Source: Cyanophora paradoxa
Lineage: Eukaryota; Glaucocystophyceae; Cyanophorales; Cyanophoraceae
Assembly: GCA_004431415.1 (NCBI GenBank)
Contig: QPMI01000143.1
Location: 124,001 to 188,000 of the forward strand
Length of the DNA stretch: 64,000 bases
Direction: 5' to 3'
The notes under the pieces were generated by a model. That model searched no databases. It saw nothing but the letters and a program-made list of their open reading frames with translations, and was not told the origin of the DNA. Every line of letters begins with the position of its first letter. Position 1 is the stretch's first letter. A program made the position numbers and the translations under genes. Below, piece after piece: positions 11,743-20,569 of this stretch.

Positions 11743-12214
11743 GATTTTGTAAGCGCAAGGATGTGCTTTTGGTAAATTTCGGTGTTGATCTCGTTATTAT
11801 TTGAATCGTATTTAACACCTTTCTCATCAACACGAGTCACAACACTTTCAACAGATTTCAGGAGACACTCGAAATCAGCAACTGCAAACATCGGATGCCA
11901 AACTGTTTTGTCTGCATTTCTCTGTGGATCCCACATAATACAGCTTCCTGCTTCAGGCATCACATCAATAGTTGCTGTTGGTCGTTCATAGCATCTGCTT
12001 AGTCTAATGTGATTATCGAGGATCCTTTGACCTGTAAATCCCTTCAAGCAGCATTTACAGAAATACTTCGTTTCCTTGTGTGAGCTTGGAATGAGTCTCG
12101 ATAGACTTGAAATGAAGCCATAATGGGTGTTCTCCCCATCACTCCACATCAAAAGGTCAATGGTCTTGTGCTGCTCTGCTGGGTTCTTGTTCACATGGAT
12201 AGGGAAGACTCGTT
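11739..12214 (-). pseudogene. outer PLV pPolB, middle part (Exo I region), frameshifted
   Basis: This segment carries IDLLMWSDGENTHYG, a CxxC...H...C finger (FCKCCLKGFTGQRIL, then DNHIRLSRC) and exonuclease motif I (ADFECLL), all usual for Polinton pPolB upstream of Exo II. It stops at 11739 in a frame different from the C-terminal part. A single missing C in a C run near 11757-11762 accounts for the shift. Its upstream edge is the target-site duplication (12209-12214) of the inner PLV. Taking out the inner element and one duplication copy keeps the frame with the N-terminal part. Confidence 0.9.
12209..12214. repeat. 6-bp target-site duplication of the inner PLV, left copy
   Basis: The bases are CTCGTT and occur again at 26124-26129, directly outside the inner inverted repeats. 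A 6-bp duplication is the norm for Polintons. Confidence 0.95.
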
Positions 12215-12619
12215 AGCTCAGCACTGCGCCGTGTCTCCAAAAAAATACCCGCGAAAAAATCAAAAACAAATCAGAAAACAAACCATTCCCAGTAACCCAA
12301 TCTTGAATATCAGTAAATCTCAGTAAGCCTCAGTAAGAAACATTGAATTAATCGAAGTTATATCATAATCTCGATTAATTATATCTTATCGAAGTTATAT
12401 CTTTTTTATGCGCCGTGTCTCCAAAACAATTCCCAAGAAAAACAAACCATTCACAGTAACCCAATTCCAAATCTCACTAAATCTCAGTAAGCCTCAGTAA
12501 CAAAAATCGAATTTATCGAAGTTATATCTTAAATCTTATTTATCGAAGTTATATCATTATCTCGATTAATTATATTTAATCGAAGTTATATCCTTTTTAT
12601 CCGCCGTGTCTCCCATGAA
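12215..12619 (+). repeat. left terminal inverted repeat of the inner PLV
   Basis: It pairs with 25720-26123 with only two or three differences seen by eye (for example near 12516, 12554 and 12596). The repeat has two related halves, each opening with GCGCCGTGTCTCC (near 12226 and 12411) and each containing AACAAACCATTC, CAGTAACCCAAT and TCAGTAAGCCTCAGTAA. Each half ends in iterons of TCGAAGTTATATC. A third CCGCCGTGTCTCC closes the repeat. Confidence 0.95.
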
Positions 12620-13100
12620 TAACTAAGTAAGTTTAGTTAAAACCTCGAAAGAAAAACCTCTCATTTTTTACTGTATTTTTTGAACGATTTTTTACTGTAT
12701 TTGTTACACTAGAAACAACAATAGAAACGACAATAAAAACAATAGAATTTTAATTGTTTTTGAATCGTATATACGTCAATATATCACTGTAATATATATC
12801 ATATATATCATAGGAAATCGATTTATAGTCAAACCTATAACATATCAATTTGTGTATATGTGATATATATTCATATATGACGTCATGATGATGATGTATA
12901 TGTATCTGATATATATGACACACCGGCTTATTCGGGAGATCATGACGATCACGGCGATGTGTATATTGTCATGATGTATATGTATATATGTGTGACGCAA
13001 TCTGATTGGTGTGCTACTTGTTTTGTTGTATCCCCCTTCAACTTCTCCCCAGGTTTATATCACAGATAACATCTCAGATAATACCTCAGATAATACCTCA
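12620..13100. other. AT-rich non-coding segment inside the inner PLV
   Basis: No open frame of note is present. The sequence is rich in ATATAT, GATATAT and CATATAT words and ends in a short tandem repeat of GATAATACCTCA (13060-13126). It may be the spacer between the left terminal repeat and the former start of the gene block. Confidence 0.5.
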
Positions 13101-15517
13101 GATAATACCTCAGATTATATCTCAGACAAGATCCGTGCTCCTGCGGAGCACTAAGTACGGCGAAGCCTCGCGGACGCCCTCGCGGCTGTCACAGTAGGCC
13201 TATAGGGCACTCATCGACTGGCCAGCGAACAGCTTTCTGGCTGGAAGCTGGCTAGCTGACGGCCAGTCCAGCTAGCCCTGGCCGGCTAGAGGAATATTAA
13301 TGTGCTGAGGAAATAAAGGGTGGAGCAGATTGAGAGGAGATTAATTATATAATATTGTTGGGAAGGAGGCCCGCGGCCGGGAGGGGCGAGGTTCTCGCGG
13401 CCAGGCGCATGCACAGAGCTTGCGCATCACTTAAACAGAATCTCGAATGCATATAGTATCAATGTGCAGGGCTGCGGATCCGGAGGCGAGGGCGCGCGGA
13501 AAGCTGTGCAGGCCCGTTCAGGATCGAATTTTTGCGTCGGCTGGGTCCTCGCGGCCCGGCGCATACGCAAAGCGTGCGGAAGACTTTACCTACATCTCAA
13601 ATGCTTATGCTATTGTTCCGTGCATGCGCCCCGGCGTGGGCGCGCGGAAAGATGTCCGGGCCTGTGCAGGATCGAATTTTTGCCGTCGGCTGGGTTCTCG
13701 TGCTCTTTCATGTCTTCAAAGCTTGCGAAAAGCTTTAAAAAGATCTCAACTGAATATTGTAGCGATGCGCATGCGCGAGGATGCGAGGGCGCGCGGAAAG
13801 ATGTGCAGGTCCGTGAAGGATCGAATTTTCGGGGTCACCTGGATTCTTGCGCCCTGTCGCGTCCTCGGAGGTCTCGATCGAGATCTGAGGAAGGGCGCCG
13901 GGCTGCTGCTAGCCGTGAAGACTGTCATAAGTTGGACTCAGAAGTTCGTCAGTCACAACTAAATCCGTCATCGAATCGTCAATGGCGCGAGATCGGTGAG
14001 ATCTTTTTTTAATTCAAGATCTTGACAGATCTTGCCAATGTGTTCGCGAAATCTTTTTTGTATTCAGGATCTTGGCAAATCTGAGGAAGGGCGCCGGGCT
14101 GCTGAGACGGGATATAACTATAATTATATACTCGAAGATCGATCTGGGGCAGATCTAATTAATAATTATCTGGCAGTGCAGATCTCGAGGGCGCGCGGAA
14201 AGACGTGCGTGTCCGTGAAGGATCGAATTTTCGGGGCCAGCTGGATTGTCGCGCCCTGTCGCGTCGTCGGAGGTCTCGAAAAGCTTAACGAAGATTTCAA
14301 ATTACTATTGTAGGGATGGGGCCGCGCAGGATCGAATTTTTGCCGCCGGCTGGGTTCACGGTTCTCGTGTTCTTTCGCGTCTTCGAAGCTTGTGGAAGGC
14401 TTAGATAAAATCCCAAATGAATATAGTAGCGAGGATCGAATGTTCGGGGTCGGCTGGGTCCTCGCGGCCTGGCACATCTGTAAAGCGTGCGGAACGCTTC
14501 ATCTACATCTCAGATGCTTATGCTATTGTTCCGCGCATGCGCCGCAGCGTGGGCGCGCGGAAAGATCTCCGGGTCCGTGCAGGATCGAATTTTTGCCGTC
14601 GGTTGGGTTCTCGTGGTCTTTCGCGTCTTCGAAGTTTGTGGAAGGCTTTGATAAAATCTCAAATGAATATACCAGCGATGCGGCCTGCGTGAGGACGCGA
14701 GGGCGCGCGGAAAGTTGTTCAGGTCTGAAGAGGATCGAATTTTCGGGTCGGCTGGGTCCTCGCGGCCGGGCGCATGTGCAAACCGTGTGGAAGGCTTCTT
14801 CTACATCTGAAATGCATATGCTATTGTTCCGCGCATGCGCCGCGGCCTGGGCGCGCGGAAAGATGTCCGGGCTGTCCAGGATCGAATTTTCGCTATCGGG
14901 CACCTTCTTGCGCTGTTCCGGCTCCGGAAAGCGGATATCTGGAGTGCGCAGGTCGTGCTATGTCTATGCGCGCCAGTACGCATCGATTGCGCGCGTCGCG
15001 GGACCGGGCGGGACCGGCCGGATCAAATTTTCGGCCGACTCTTGGCACTGCAGCGTCGAGGGCGCTCGAAATCGAGCTTGCGGCGATGTGCTCGCCCTCG
15101 CGCGTCACTCTTTAGCGTTCTGGGGCGTCCCTGGCGCGATTTCGTCGCGGGACCGGGCGGGACCGGGTCCCACCTTCTGACTCGGACTGCAGTTGTCGGA
15201 TCTCAAGTACCGGAATTGATCCAGAGGGAAATTCGATTCCGCGCGACGCCCACGGGGGAGCGGTCGTCTTAGGGGAGCCAGGACGCTAAAAATGGATCTA
15301 GAGAGGTCTGTGGGGGTTCGGGCAGCTGTGTAATGTCCATCAATCGCGTCCGTGTCGAGGCAGAATTAATAATTCTGTGTCGAGGAGCTGCGACACGGAA
15401 ATTATCTGGCAGGGGAGATCTCGAGTGGAAAAAAAGGTTAAAAAAGGAATTTCGCTCGGCGGTTTTTGGGTTTGAGAAAGAGGCTTCGCCTGATAATACC
15501 TCAGATTATATCTCAGA
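13101..15517. repeat. GC-rich tandem array inserted in the inner PLV, bracketed by a 26-bp direct repeat
   Basis: The perfect 26-bp direct repeat lies at 13101-13126 and 15492-15517 (core GATAATACCTCAGATTATAT). Between them the composition is GC-rich and host-like. From about 13440 to 15030 a unit of about 150 bp recurs, marked by GGATCGAATTTT. Anchors are near 13521, 13669, 13818, 14220, 14329, 14432, 14582, 14732, 14879 and 15018. Units alternate between two types, one with GCATGCGC and TTCTACATCT words, the other with CTTTCGCGTCTTCGAAG, which makes a period of about 300 bp. An 11-bp inverted pair GGCGAAGCCTC/GAGGCTTCGCC lies at 13159-13169 and 15480-15490. It is probably a captured host satellite or a third-level insertion. 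No gene is seen. Confidence 0.8.
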
Positions 15518-15590
15518 TAATACCTCATATATTAATTTTAAATTTGCTGGCTTCTGATTGGTTCATGCCACAGAGTAGGGACTTTTCATC

Positions 15591-15673
15591 AAATGCGCCA
15601 TAAAATGCGCCATAAAATGCGCCATAAAATGCGCCATTAAATGCGCCATTAAATGCGCCATTAAATGCGCCAT
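15591..15673. repeat. 12-bp minisatellite, about seven units
   Basis: The unit is AAATGCGCCATA or AAATGCGCCATT, repeated about seven times. It lies between the GC-rich array and the ATPase gene of the inner PLV. The outer PLV has no such array. Confidence 0.9.
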
Positions 15674-15917
15674 GAAAACCCGGGGAATAAACCATAGTAG
15701 GGTATATGATCTCACGGTTCAAGTTTCGCTCACGTTTCACCGAAGTTTCGGTAAATCGATTATCGGCATCTTCAAACGCTTGTATCTCATCACCAGATTA
15801 TGATCTCGCAACGTTCTGCATATCGGTTTGAAGCGCTGTTTAAGCTCTACGCAACTGTGCAATCCCCACAGTATTTCAAGCTACCTTATCATACAATATT
15901 CTTCAGAAATCGACCTT
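15674..15917. other. spacer without recognisable content, inner PLV
   Basis: This moderately AT-rich stretch lies between the minisatellite and the ATPase stop codon. I see no gene, repeat or strong hairpin in it. Confidence 0.4.
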
Positions 15918-16676
15918 TTACACACTGATTGTGGTCATTTCTCGCTGAATCCGAGCCATCTGACTCCTTTTAATTGCTTTTCTCTTCACAAACTTCTTAA
16001 AGCCCTTTATATCATCATCAGTGAGTACTGCTCTATCAGTATAGGTCTTGATATCATAACCTTGCAGGCTAGCTATGACAGTTTGGTAATTATAACCCCA
16101 TAGTCTATGCAATTCCTTGTAGGTCTTCTTATCCAAACCACCATTGTACTCATCAAAGGCGCAATTGAACTCTTTCTCGTTCCCAAGAATATTGAAAAAT
16201 ACAACGAACTCCACATTGCGACGAATGGTAGTAGAAATAGAACACAAACGCTGAACATTAAAGATTACCGAGATTGAATAATGTCTTCCACTCGTTACTA
16301 ATTTAGATAACACAGCCGAATTATGCATATCCAAATTTGAACCTATCATGTCATCGAGTATGATAACTAGGTTATTTCGCTTTTCGTTATTCTCAATTCG
16401 TTTCTTTTGCATACTGATCAATCTCAAAACAATGTTATCATCCCACTCTTCATAGATGTTATCGGGATGGGTGATGTCATTGAATTGTCCAGTAAAAGCT
16501 GTTGAACTAAATATAACGATTTGATCGATCTTGTCACGAAGCTCGTAAAGTAAGTATTTTGTGAACATTGTCTTACCTGTATTGGAGCGACCAACATTCA
16601 AAATTCTTGTCGGGATTCGAACCGTCTTACTCGGATCGAACTCCGGAATATCATCAAGATTTACTGTGTTATCCAT
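15918..16676 (-). CDS. genome-packaging ATPase (FtsK-HerA / A32-like), inner PLV
   Basis: The 252-residue protein would pump viral DNA into the capsid. It has Walker A at about residues 29-36 (GRSNTGKT) and Walker B in NLVIILDDMIG, followed by a sensor-like NVQRLCSISTTIRRN. The length suits the A32-like ATPases of Polintons and virophages. The start is the ATG at 16676, shortly after a TTATTACTGTA leader shared with the outer copy. The N-terminal 45 residues differ from the outer copy much more than the rest of the protein, a sign of recombination or relaxed constraint. It is the last gene of a two-gene minus-strand unit with the major capsid gene. Confidence 0.93.
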   Translation of the reverse strand: MDNTVNLDDIPEFDPSKTVRIPTRILNVGRSNTGKTMFTKYLLYELRDKIDQIVIFSSTAFTGQFNDITHPDNIYEEWDDNIVLRLISMQKKRIENNEKRNNLVIILDDMIGSNLDMHNSAVLSKLVTSGRHYSISVIFNVQRLCSISTTIRRNVEFVVFFNILGNEKEFNCAFDEYNGGLDKKTYKELHRLWGYNYQTVIASLQGYDIKTYTDRAVLTDDDIKGFKKFVKRKAIKRSQMARIQREMTTISV

Positions 16677-16756
16677 TACAGTAATAAGATAAAAAACAAA
16701 ATAAAGTACACACCTACAAATAATTGCGCTTCCTACACTAACAAAAGAAAAGAACT

Positions 16757-17983
16757 TTAGAAGTTCGAGACTTTCAGGGTAGAGATGTTGTAGCCATTAA
16801 GTACCATAACATTGTGTCGGAGGGCATAGATATCAACCTGAACAGGAGCGGCATCAGTGCATCCGGAAACAGTGAGATCCATGTAACTCGAGCTGCTGTT
16901 GAAGAAATCCTGGTAACCCATAACCGAGTTCCGAAGCGAATCTTTTCCAGACTTGGAAAGAACAATTCCGTAAACATTTCCAGACTCGAATCCGTACGTG
17001 GTATTGCCCACAGTAACACCCTTGTAGTGAGAAGGAATGTGATTGACAGCAGAGAGGAAACCGGAAATGGGTTTGTTAGATATATCCAGGGAGCGATTGT
17101 TGTGGAAGATCTGGAACTGATCAATCTTAACAGCAGATTCATGACCGCAGAAATCCGAGTGAGTGTAGGTGTTAAGTTTGTTCACCTCTCGAACAGTCAT
17201 CAGAATCGAGTGAACCAGACCAGAAACATTAGCGAGTGTAACCTCAACAGATTCACCAGCATCAGCGGTTTTGAGCGCTCGGGTCTTCTTGTGAATGACC
17301 TCTGTGATCGGGATGCGAATGCCACCTTGTTCGTTCGCCATTTTAAGGAGTGTCTCAGCCTCAGCCGAAGCAATGTTTACGAATTGGCAGATCAGAGAGC
17401 AATCCGCAAAGGTTACAGATCCACCAGCCGGAACTTGGACAATCGCAGCATCACGGAAATCAACCTCGATTGTTGGCATATCGGCTAGCGTACATAATGG
17501 GAAATAAGCTTCTTCCCAGAAAGCAGCGGGGATTCTAACGATGTATTCCATTGCTTCATCTGTGCTTTCACGATCTGTCTCTTTGAAGTAACCGAGAGAA
17601 GCATACATGCTGCTCATGGTAGCGTGATCATTATCGACCAGGGCGTTTACAGTGATCCAATCACCAGGGATAATATACTTGAAACCACCATGAACGAAAC
17701 GGACCTCATTAATAAAAGAAGAACCACCATTGGGGAGGGTGCAGGCTACACCACCACCAGTGGCAATCTTGAAATAGAGCGAAACACCAGCAAGGAGTTG
17801 CTTGCGAGGTAGATCAAAGTAAGCGGTATTCTTGAAGCCAAAAGTGTTGCCCCGGGGACGAACTTGCTCGAGGAATGGTTTGTATTTGGGGTTGGTTCCG
17901 ATTTGGAGACCAGGGGAAAGATAAATTTGATCGGAACCGGGAGTTTCGAGGAGTTCCTTCAGGGTAGTTCCAGTGAGTGCCAT
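16757..17983 (-). CDS. MCP: major capsid protein, double jelly-roll type, inner PLV
   Basis: The 408-residue protein is the main shell subunit. Recognition rests on gene context and the PLV capsid pattern: an N-terminal arm (PGSDQIYLSPGLQIGTNP), KNTAYFDLPRKQLL, and the C-terminal strand typical of PLV capsids (VDIYALRHNVMVLNGYN). It is the same length as the outer copy and about 97 percent identical by eye, with most base differences at third positions. Its start at 17983 is 52 bp from the divergent penton start. The stop is followed by a short spacer and the ATPase gene. Confidence 0.88.
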   Translation of the reverse strand: MALTGTTLKELLETPGSDQIYLSPGLQIGTNPKYKPFLEQVRPRGNTFGFKNTAYFDLPRKQLLAGVSLYFKIATGGGVACTLPNGGSSFINEVRFVHGGFKYIIPGDWITVNALVDNDHATMSSMYASLGYFKETDRESTDEAMEYIVRIPAAFWEEAYFPLCTLADMPTIEVDFRDAAIVQVPAGGSVTFADCSLICQFVNIASAEAETLLKMANEQGGIRIPITEVIHKKTRALKTADAGESVEVTLANVSGLVHSILMTVREVNKLNTYTHSDFCGHESAVKIDQFQIFHNNRSLDISNKPISGFLSAVNHIPSHYKGVTVGNTTYGFESGNVYGIVLSKSGKDSLRNSVMGYQDFFNSSSSYMDLTVSGCTDAAPVQVDIYALRHNVMVLNGYNISTLKVSNF

Positions 17984-18035
17984 CTCTTATGTTTAAAATA
18001 CCAAAAGAAATTTTTAAAATGCTTTATTAAACAGA
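17984..18035. promoter_or_regulatory. 52-bp bidirectional promoter region between major capsid and penton genes
   Basis: Both capsid genes start from this AT-rich gap, which is almost unchanged at 29753-29804 in the outer element. On the penton side the start is preceded by TTTATTAAACAGA, on the capsid side by TTTAAACATAAGAG. The shared TTAAACA-A-GAG pattern next to each ATG suggests a late-type promoter and very short leaders. This is inference from conservation and spacing. Confidence 0.6.
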
Positions 18036-18923
18036 ATGACGCGTTACTATCTCAATATTGATTCCAGGGACCGATCGGATGGAACCCCAACTAATTTCAC
18101 ATACAGACTCCCTTATGCGATCCAAAAGGTCAGAGCCTGTCGAGTAACGAACTTTGAGATGTTTCACAATCTTTACAACCTCTCTGAAGTAGGAACCCTC
18201 ACCACACAAACACTCGATAATGCTGGGAACCCAAAGAATAGAAACAACGAAGTCCTCCGAGGTGCATATACACCGGATTCACTGGTGAATTATCTGATCG
18301 CTCGCATTGGATCCCAGCCCTATAATCAAGCGGGTGGCGGAACTTACACTCGCCATTTCTATGTAACCTATGATCCCACAACATTGCTTCTAAGGTTCAT
18401 GTGTGAGGTTCCATTCTCAATCACTATGAACACTCAACTCTTAGCCAATTTCTGTGGTTTTGAAAATGCTAACACACTGTACCAATCGAGTCCTCTATCA
18501 TCTAATGTCACAGTTGGAGCCTTTACTTATGCTCACTACATTGATAGTGAAATGCCATTAGATCTACTATTTAATTCCTATTTGCTTCTTCATGTTGATC
18601 CACTGAAAGGAAGATATGTGAGCAATAACAAACGAGATAACAATGCTATCGCGAAAATTGAGATTGACCAAACGGTTGGCAGTCTATTAAAATATGATTC
18701 ATCGAATAATTCCATGATCGTTCACGAGCAGAATGGCTTGGTTGAGGTTGAGACTCTAGATGTGAGACTTTCTTACTGGAATGGAGCCACAGCAGACATT
18801 ACTACCGACTGGTCGATGACTCTTGAACTGATTACTGAAGATGATAAAGATCTGACGAAAAAAGCATTGAAGAATGTCATAAAAGAGTTGGAGGGACTCT
18901 ACCTGCCGTTCTCACGGTCATAG
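18036..18923 (+). CDS. mCP: minor capsid (penton) protein, inner PLV
   Basis: The 295-residue protein opens with TRYYLNIDSRDRSDGTPTNF, then VRACRVTNFEMFHNLYNLSE, the hallmark start of PLV and virophage penton proteins (NIDSRDR...PxxFxxxL). Such proteins have a single jelly-roll fold and occupy the capsid vertices. The C-terminus (LKNVIKELEGLYLPFSRS) is identical in both copies. It is divergent from the major capsid gene and is followed after 36 bp by the basic-protein gene. Confidence 0.88.
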   Translation: MTRYYLNIDSRDRSDGTPTNFTYRLPYAIQKVRACRVTNFEMFHNLYNLSEVGTLTTQTLDNAGNPKNRNNEVLRGAYTPDSLVNYLIARIGSQPYNQAGGGTYTRHFYVTYDPTTLLLRFMCEVPFSITMNTQLLANFCGFENANTLYQSSPLSSNVTVGAFTYAHYIDSEMPLDLLFNSYLLLHVDPLKGRYVSNNKRDNNAIAKIEIDQTVGSLLKYDSSNNSMIVHEQNGLVEVETLDVRLSYWNGATADITTDWSMTLELITEDDKDLTKKALKNVIKELEGLYLPFSRS

Positions 18924-18959
18924 GAAATACTGTAGAATAAATTTGTTTCAATATTACAA

Positions 18960-19721
18960 ATGGCTCGCAAGACTCAACCCAAGAATTTCTTAGCCAAACC
19001 AGCCGCTGAAGCGGATGTTGGCAATGGTGAGAATGGAAGGAACTGGTATAAGAAATCGAAAGGACTCGCTGCATACGGAACTGGTGACCTCGAAAAGGAA
19101 GTCCATAAAGAACGAAACCAATTCACCCAAGCCACTACGAAAAACAGTAATGATGATAATGCCCTTGTTGACCAAGTCCCACTGAACCGCATGCCCGGAG
19201 CCAAACGAGGAATCAAGAAAGGACAGTTCAAATCATCCACAAAGGACAAGGTTGCCTCATCATCGACACTGCTGAAACTGCTTGATGGTGGTGAGCGACT
19301 CTACTCAACCTATTCCGAGAAAGACCATCGCAACCGCTACTTTATTCGTTCAACCACTGGTGGACTGAAATCTGTAACATATCAGTATGCTAAGAGTCTT
19401 GTTGATGGTATTGCAGCAGAGACCAAAAACGAAAACAAGATCAAGGAACAGCCAATCACAAAGGAAAAGGTTGAGAAGAAACCAGAAGTAACCCATGAAG
19501 TTATTCCCGAACCTGTTCATGTGGCAAAAGACTCACCTACAGAATTGATTGCAAAGACCATTGAGTATCAAGACTCCAACAAAACGGATTTGCCGGTTCT
19601 CAATAAGTCGATCCTTCGGGTTGCCACTTCGCAGGCTGATCCAGTCAACTCGATTCCAAATGCTGCCCCAATGGTCTCTGGATTCGCCAAGCTTGGTATA
19701 AGACCCGGTTATCGCCGTTAA
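18960..19721 (+). CDS. basic structural-type protein, unknown function, inner PLV
   Basis: The 253-residue protein is basic and polar without a recognised domain. The N-terminus is low-complexity (ARKTQPKNFLAKPAAEADVG). A better-ordered middle follows (STLLKLLDGGERLYSTYS, then RNRYFIRSTTGGLKSVTYQY), then a lysine/glutamate-rich linker and a conserved C-terminus (PMVSGFAKLGIRPGYRR). Its place between the penton gene and the replication module, and its preservation at the ends, suggest a virion or DNA-binding role. That is inference only. The outer copy is a pseudogene. Confidence 0.75.
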   Translation: MARKTQPKNFLAKPAAEADVGNGENGRNWYKKSKGLAAYGTGDLEKEVHKERNQFTQATTKNSNDDNALVDQVPLNRMPGAKRGIKKGQFKSSTKDKVASSSTLLKLLDGGERLYSTYSEKDHRNRYFIRSTTGGLKSVTYQYAKSLVDGIAAETKNENKIKEQPITKEKVEKKPEVTHEVIPEPVHVAKDSPTELIAKTIEYQDSNKTDLPVLNKSILRVATSQADPVNSIPNAAPMVSGFAKLGIRPGYRR

Positions 19722-20070
19722 GGATCAATCTGAATAATATAATTTCTCAAACATTGTTAGCGCTACGTAACCAATCCTATCCCGTAGGCTCAAAACTTCT
19801 TCATTTTTATGGAGGCGTTGTAGAGCGAAGTGAAATATCCATAGGTAAATCACTTTAATCACCTGTTCTACCGGGTTCAGTGGTAGAAACTTGCAGCCGA
19901 CAAGTGAACCTTCTGGGTATCGGTGGCTTTATCATTTTTCCAGCATCTTCTTTCGTACTGGATGCTCTGCAATCGGGACCAAAATTTGACAGGAGTTTAT
20001 TCGCTATATACAGACAGAAAAACTACTTAAAGATTTCTTAACATATATTAAGAGAGTAGAAAAGGACAAC
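19722..20070 (+). ncRNA. conserved spacer with hairpins, candidate structured RNA or regulatory leader, inner PLV
   Basis: This spacer of about 350 bp is largely conserved in the outer element (27695-28042, reverse) although it codes for nothing evident. Three hairpins are visible: TTCTACC (19866-19872) with GGTAGAA (19882-19888), ACTTG (19889-19893) with CAAGT (19901-19905 region), and AGCATC (19942-19947) with GATGCT (19961-19966). Stem bases are the same in both copies while some loop bases vary. At the end lie AAATTTGACAGGAG (about 19983) and TATATTAAGAGAGTAG just before the next ATG, probably promoter parts. Confidence 0.45.
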
Positions 20071-20328
20071 ATGCCAATCAGTGAGGCTCAGAAGCGTGCT
20101 ACTTATCGTTATCGTAAAACTGAAAAAGGTCAGGAATATTTGAAAAAGTACAATGCCAGATTTGCAAAGCAAATGCGTGACTTATACCATACTGATGAGT
20201 GTTACAGAGCCATGAAGATCGTTGAGAGTTCCCAGCGTCTCTATGCTTCCAATGCAGTCTGCTTTGTGAAGTATCTCTATGGTGTCCCGTATTCTAACCG
20301 TGGTCGCAAATCGAAATATCTCTGTTAA
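20071..20328 (+). CDS. 85-residue basic protein of unknown function, inner PLV
   Basis: The protein opens PISEAQKRATYRYRKTEKGQ and ends SNRGRKSKYLC. It is strongly basic with a likely helical first half, which recalls small basic proteins of giant viruses and PLVs (AQKRATYRYR pattern). A nucleic-acid-binding role is possible but not shown. The outer copy differs at about two residues (R/K exchanges), so the protein is under strong constraint. The start ATG follows the conserved TATATTAAGAGAGT motif. Confidence 0.75.
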   Translation: MPISEAQKRATYRYRKTEKGQEYLKKYNARFAKQMRDLYHTDECYRAMKIVESSQRLYASNAVCFVKYLYGVPYSNRGRKSKYLC

Positions 20329-20569
20329 TCGTTTTTCTCAGCGCGATCTGCTCTGAGAAACCCGTGGGAAACGCGCTGGAACCACAAATATAATCATTCT
20401 GTTATTTTTAGAGTTCGATGATCGAGCCAACCCTTTGTTATTTTTATGAATGCCCTCGACTAAATTTATTTTGTTGGAGACTTTTGGTTTTGTCGGTAAA
20501 ATTTGACGCGAGTATAAAAGTATTTAAAGAAAACTTTTGTAGGTATATATTAATAGAGTGAACAAAGAA
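20329..20569 (+). promoter_or_regulatory. leader and promoter region of the replication gene, inner PLV
   Basis: The 3' half (20496-20569) holds TAAAATTTGACGCGAGTATAAAAG and then TATATTAATAGAGTG, the same two words in the same order as upstream of the 85-residue gene. The first half contains CAGCGCG/CGCGCTG-type pairing around 20339-20380 (TCTCAGCGCGATC and GATCTGCTCTGAGA), a possible hairpin shared with the outer element near 27390-27440. Confidence 0.5.

Noticed and set aside
13440-15030. CRISPR array
   Set aside because: Units are about 150 bp and diverged along their whole length, with no short identical repeats and unique spacers, and the DNA is eukaryotic.
13447-15272. Several frames of 100-260 codons inside the GC-rich array
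   Set aside because: They follow the repeat units, exist in many frames at once and carry no motif; GC-rich DNA has few chance stops.
15525-15740. Small protein with GAFNGAF/GAFYGAF repeats
   Set aside because: It is simply the translation of the 12-bp minisatellite and is not present in the outer element.
20558-20569. GTG at 20558 (and 27207) as start of the replication gene
   Set aside because: A eukaryote-hosted virus would be expected to use the ATG 12 bases downstream, at 20570 and 27195; the GTG lies inside the conserved promoter word.
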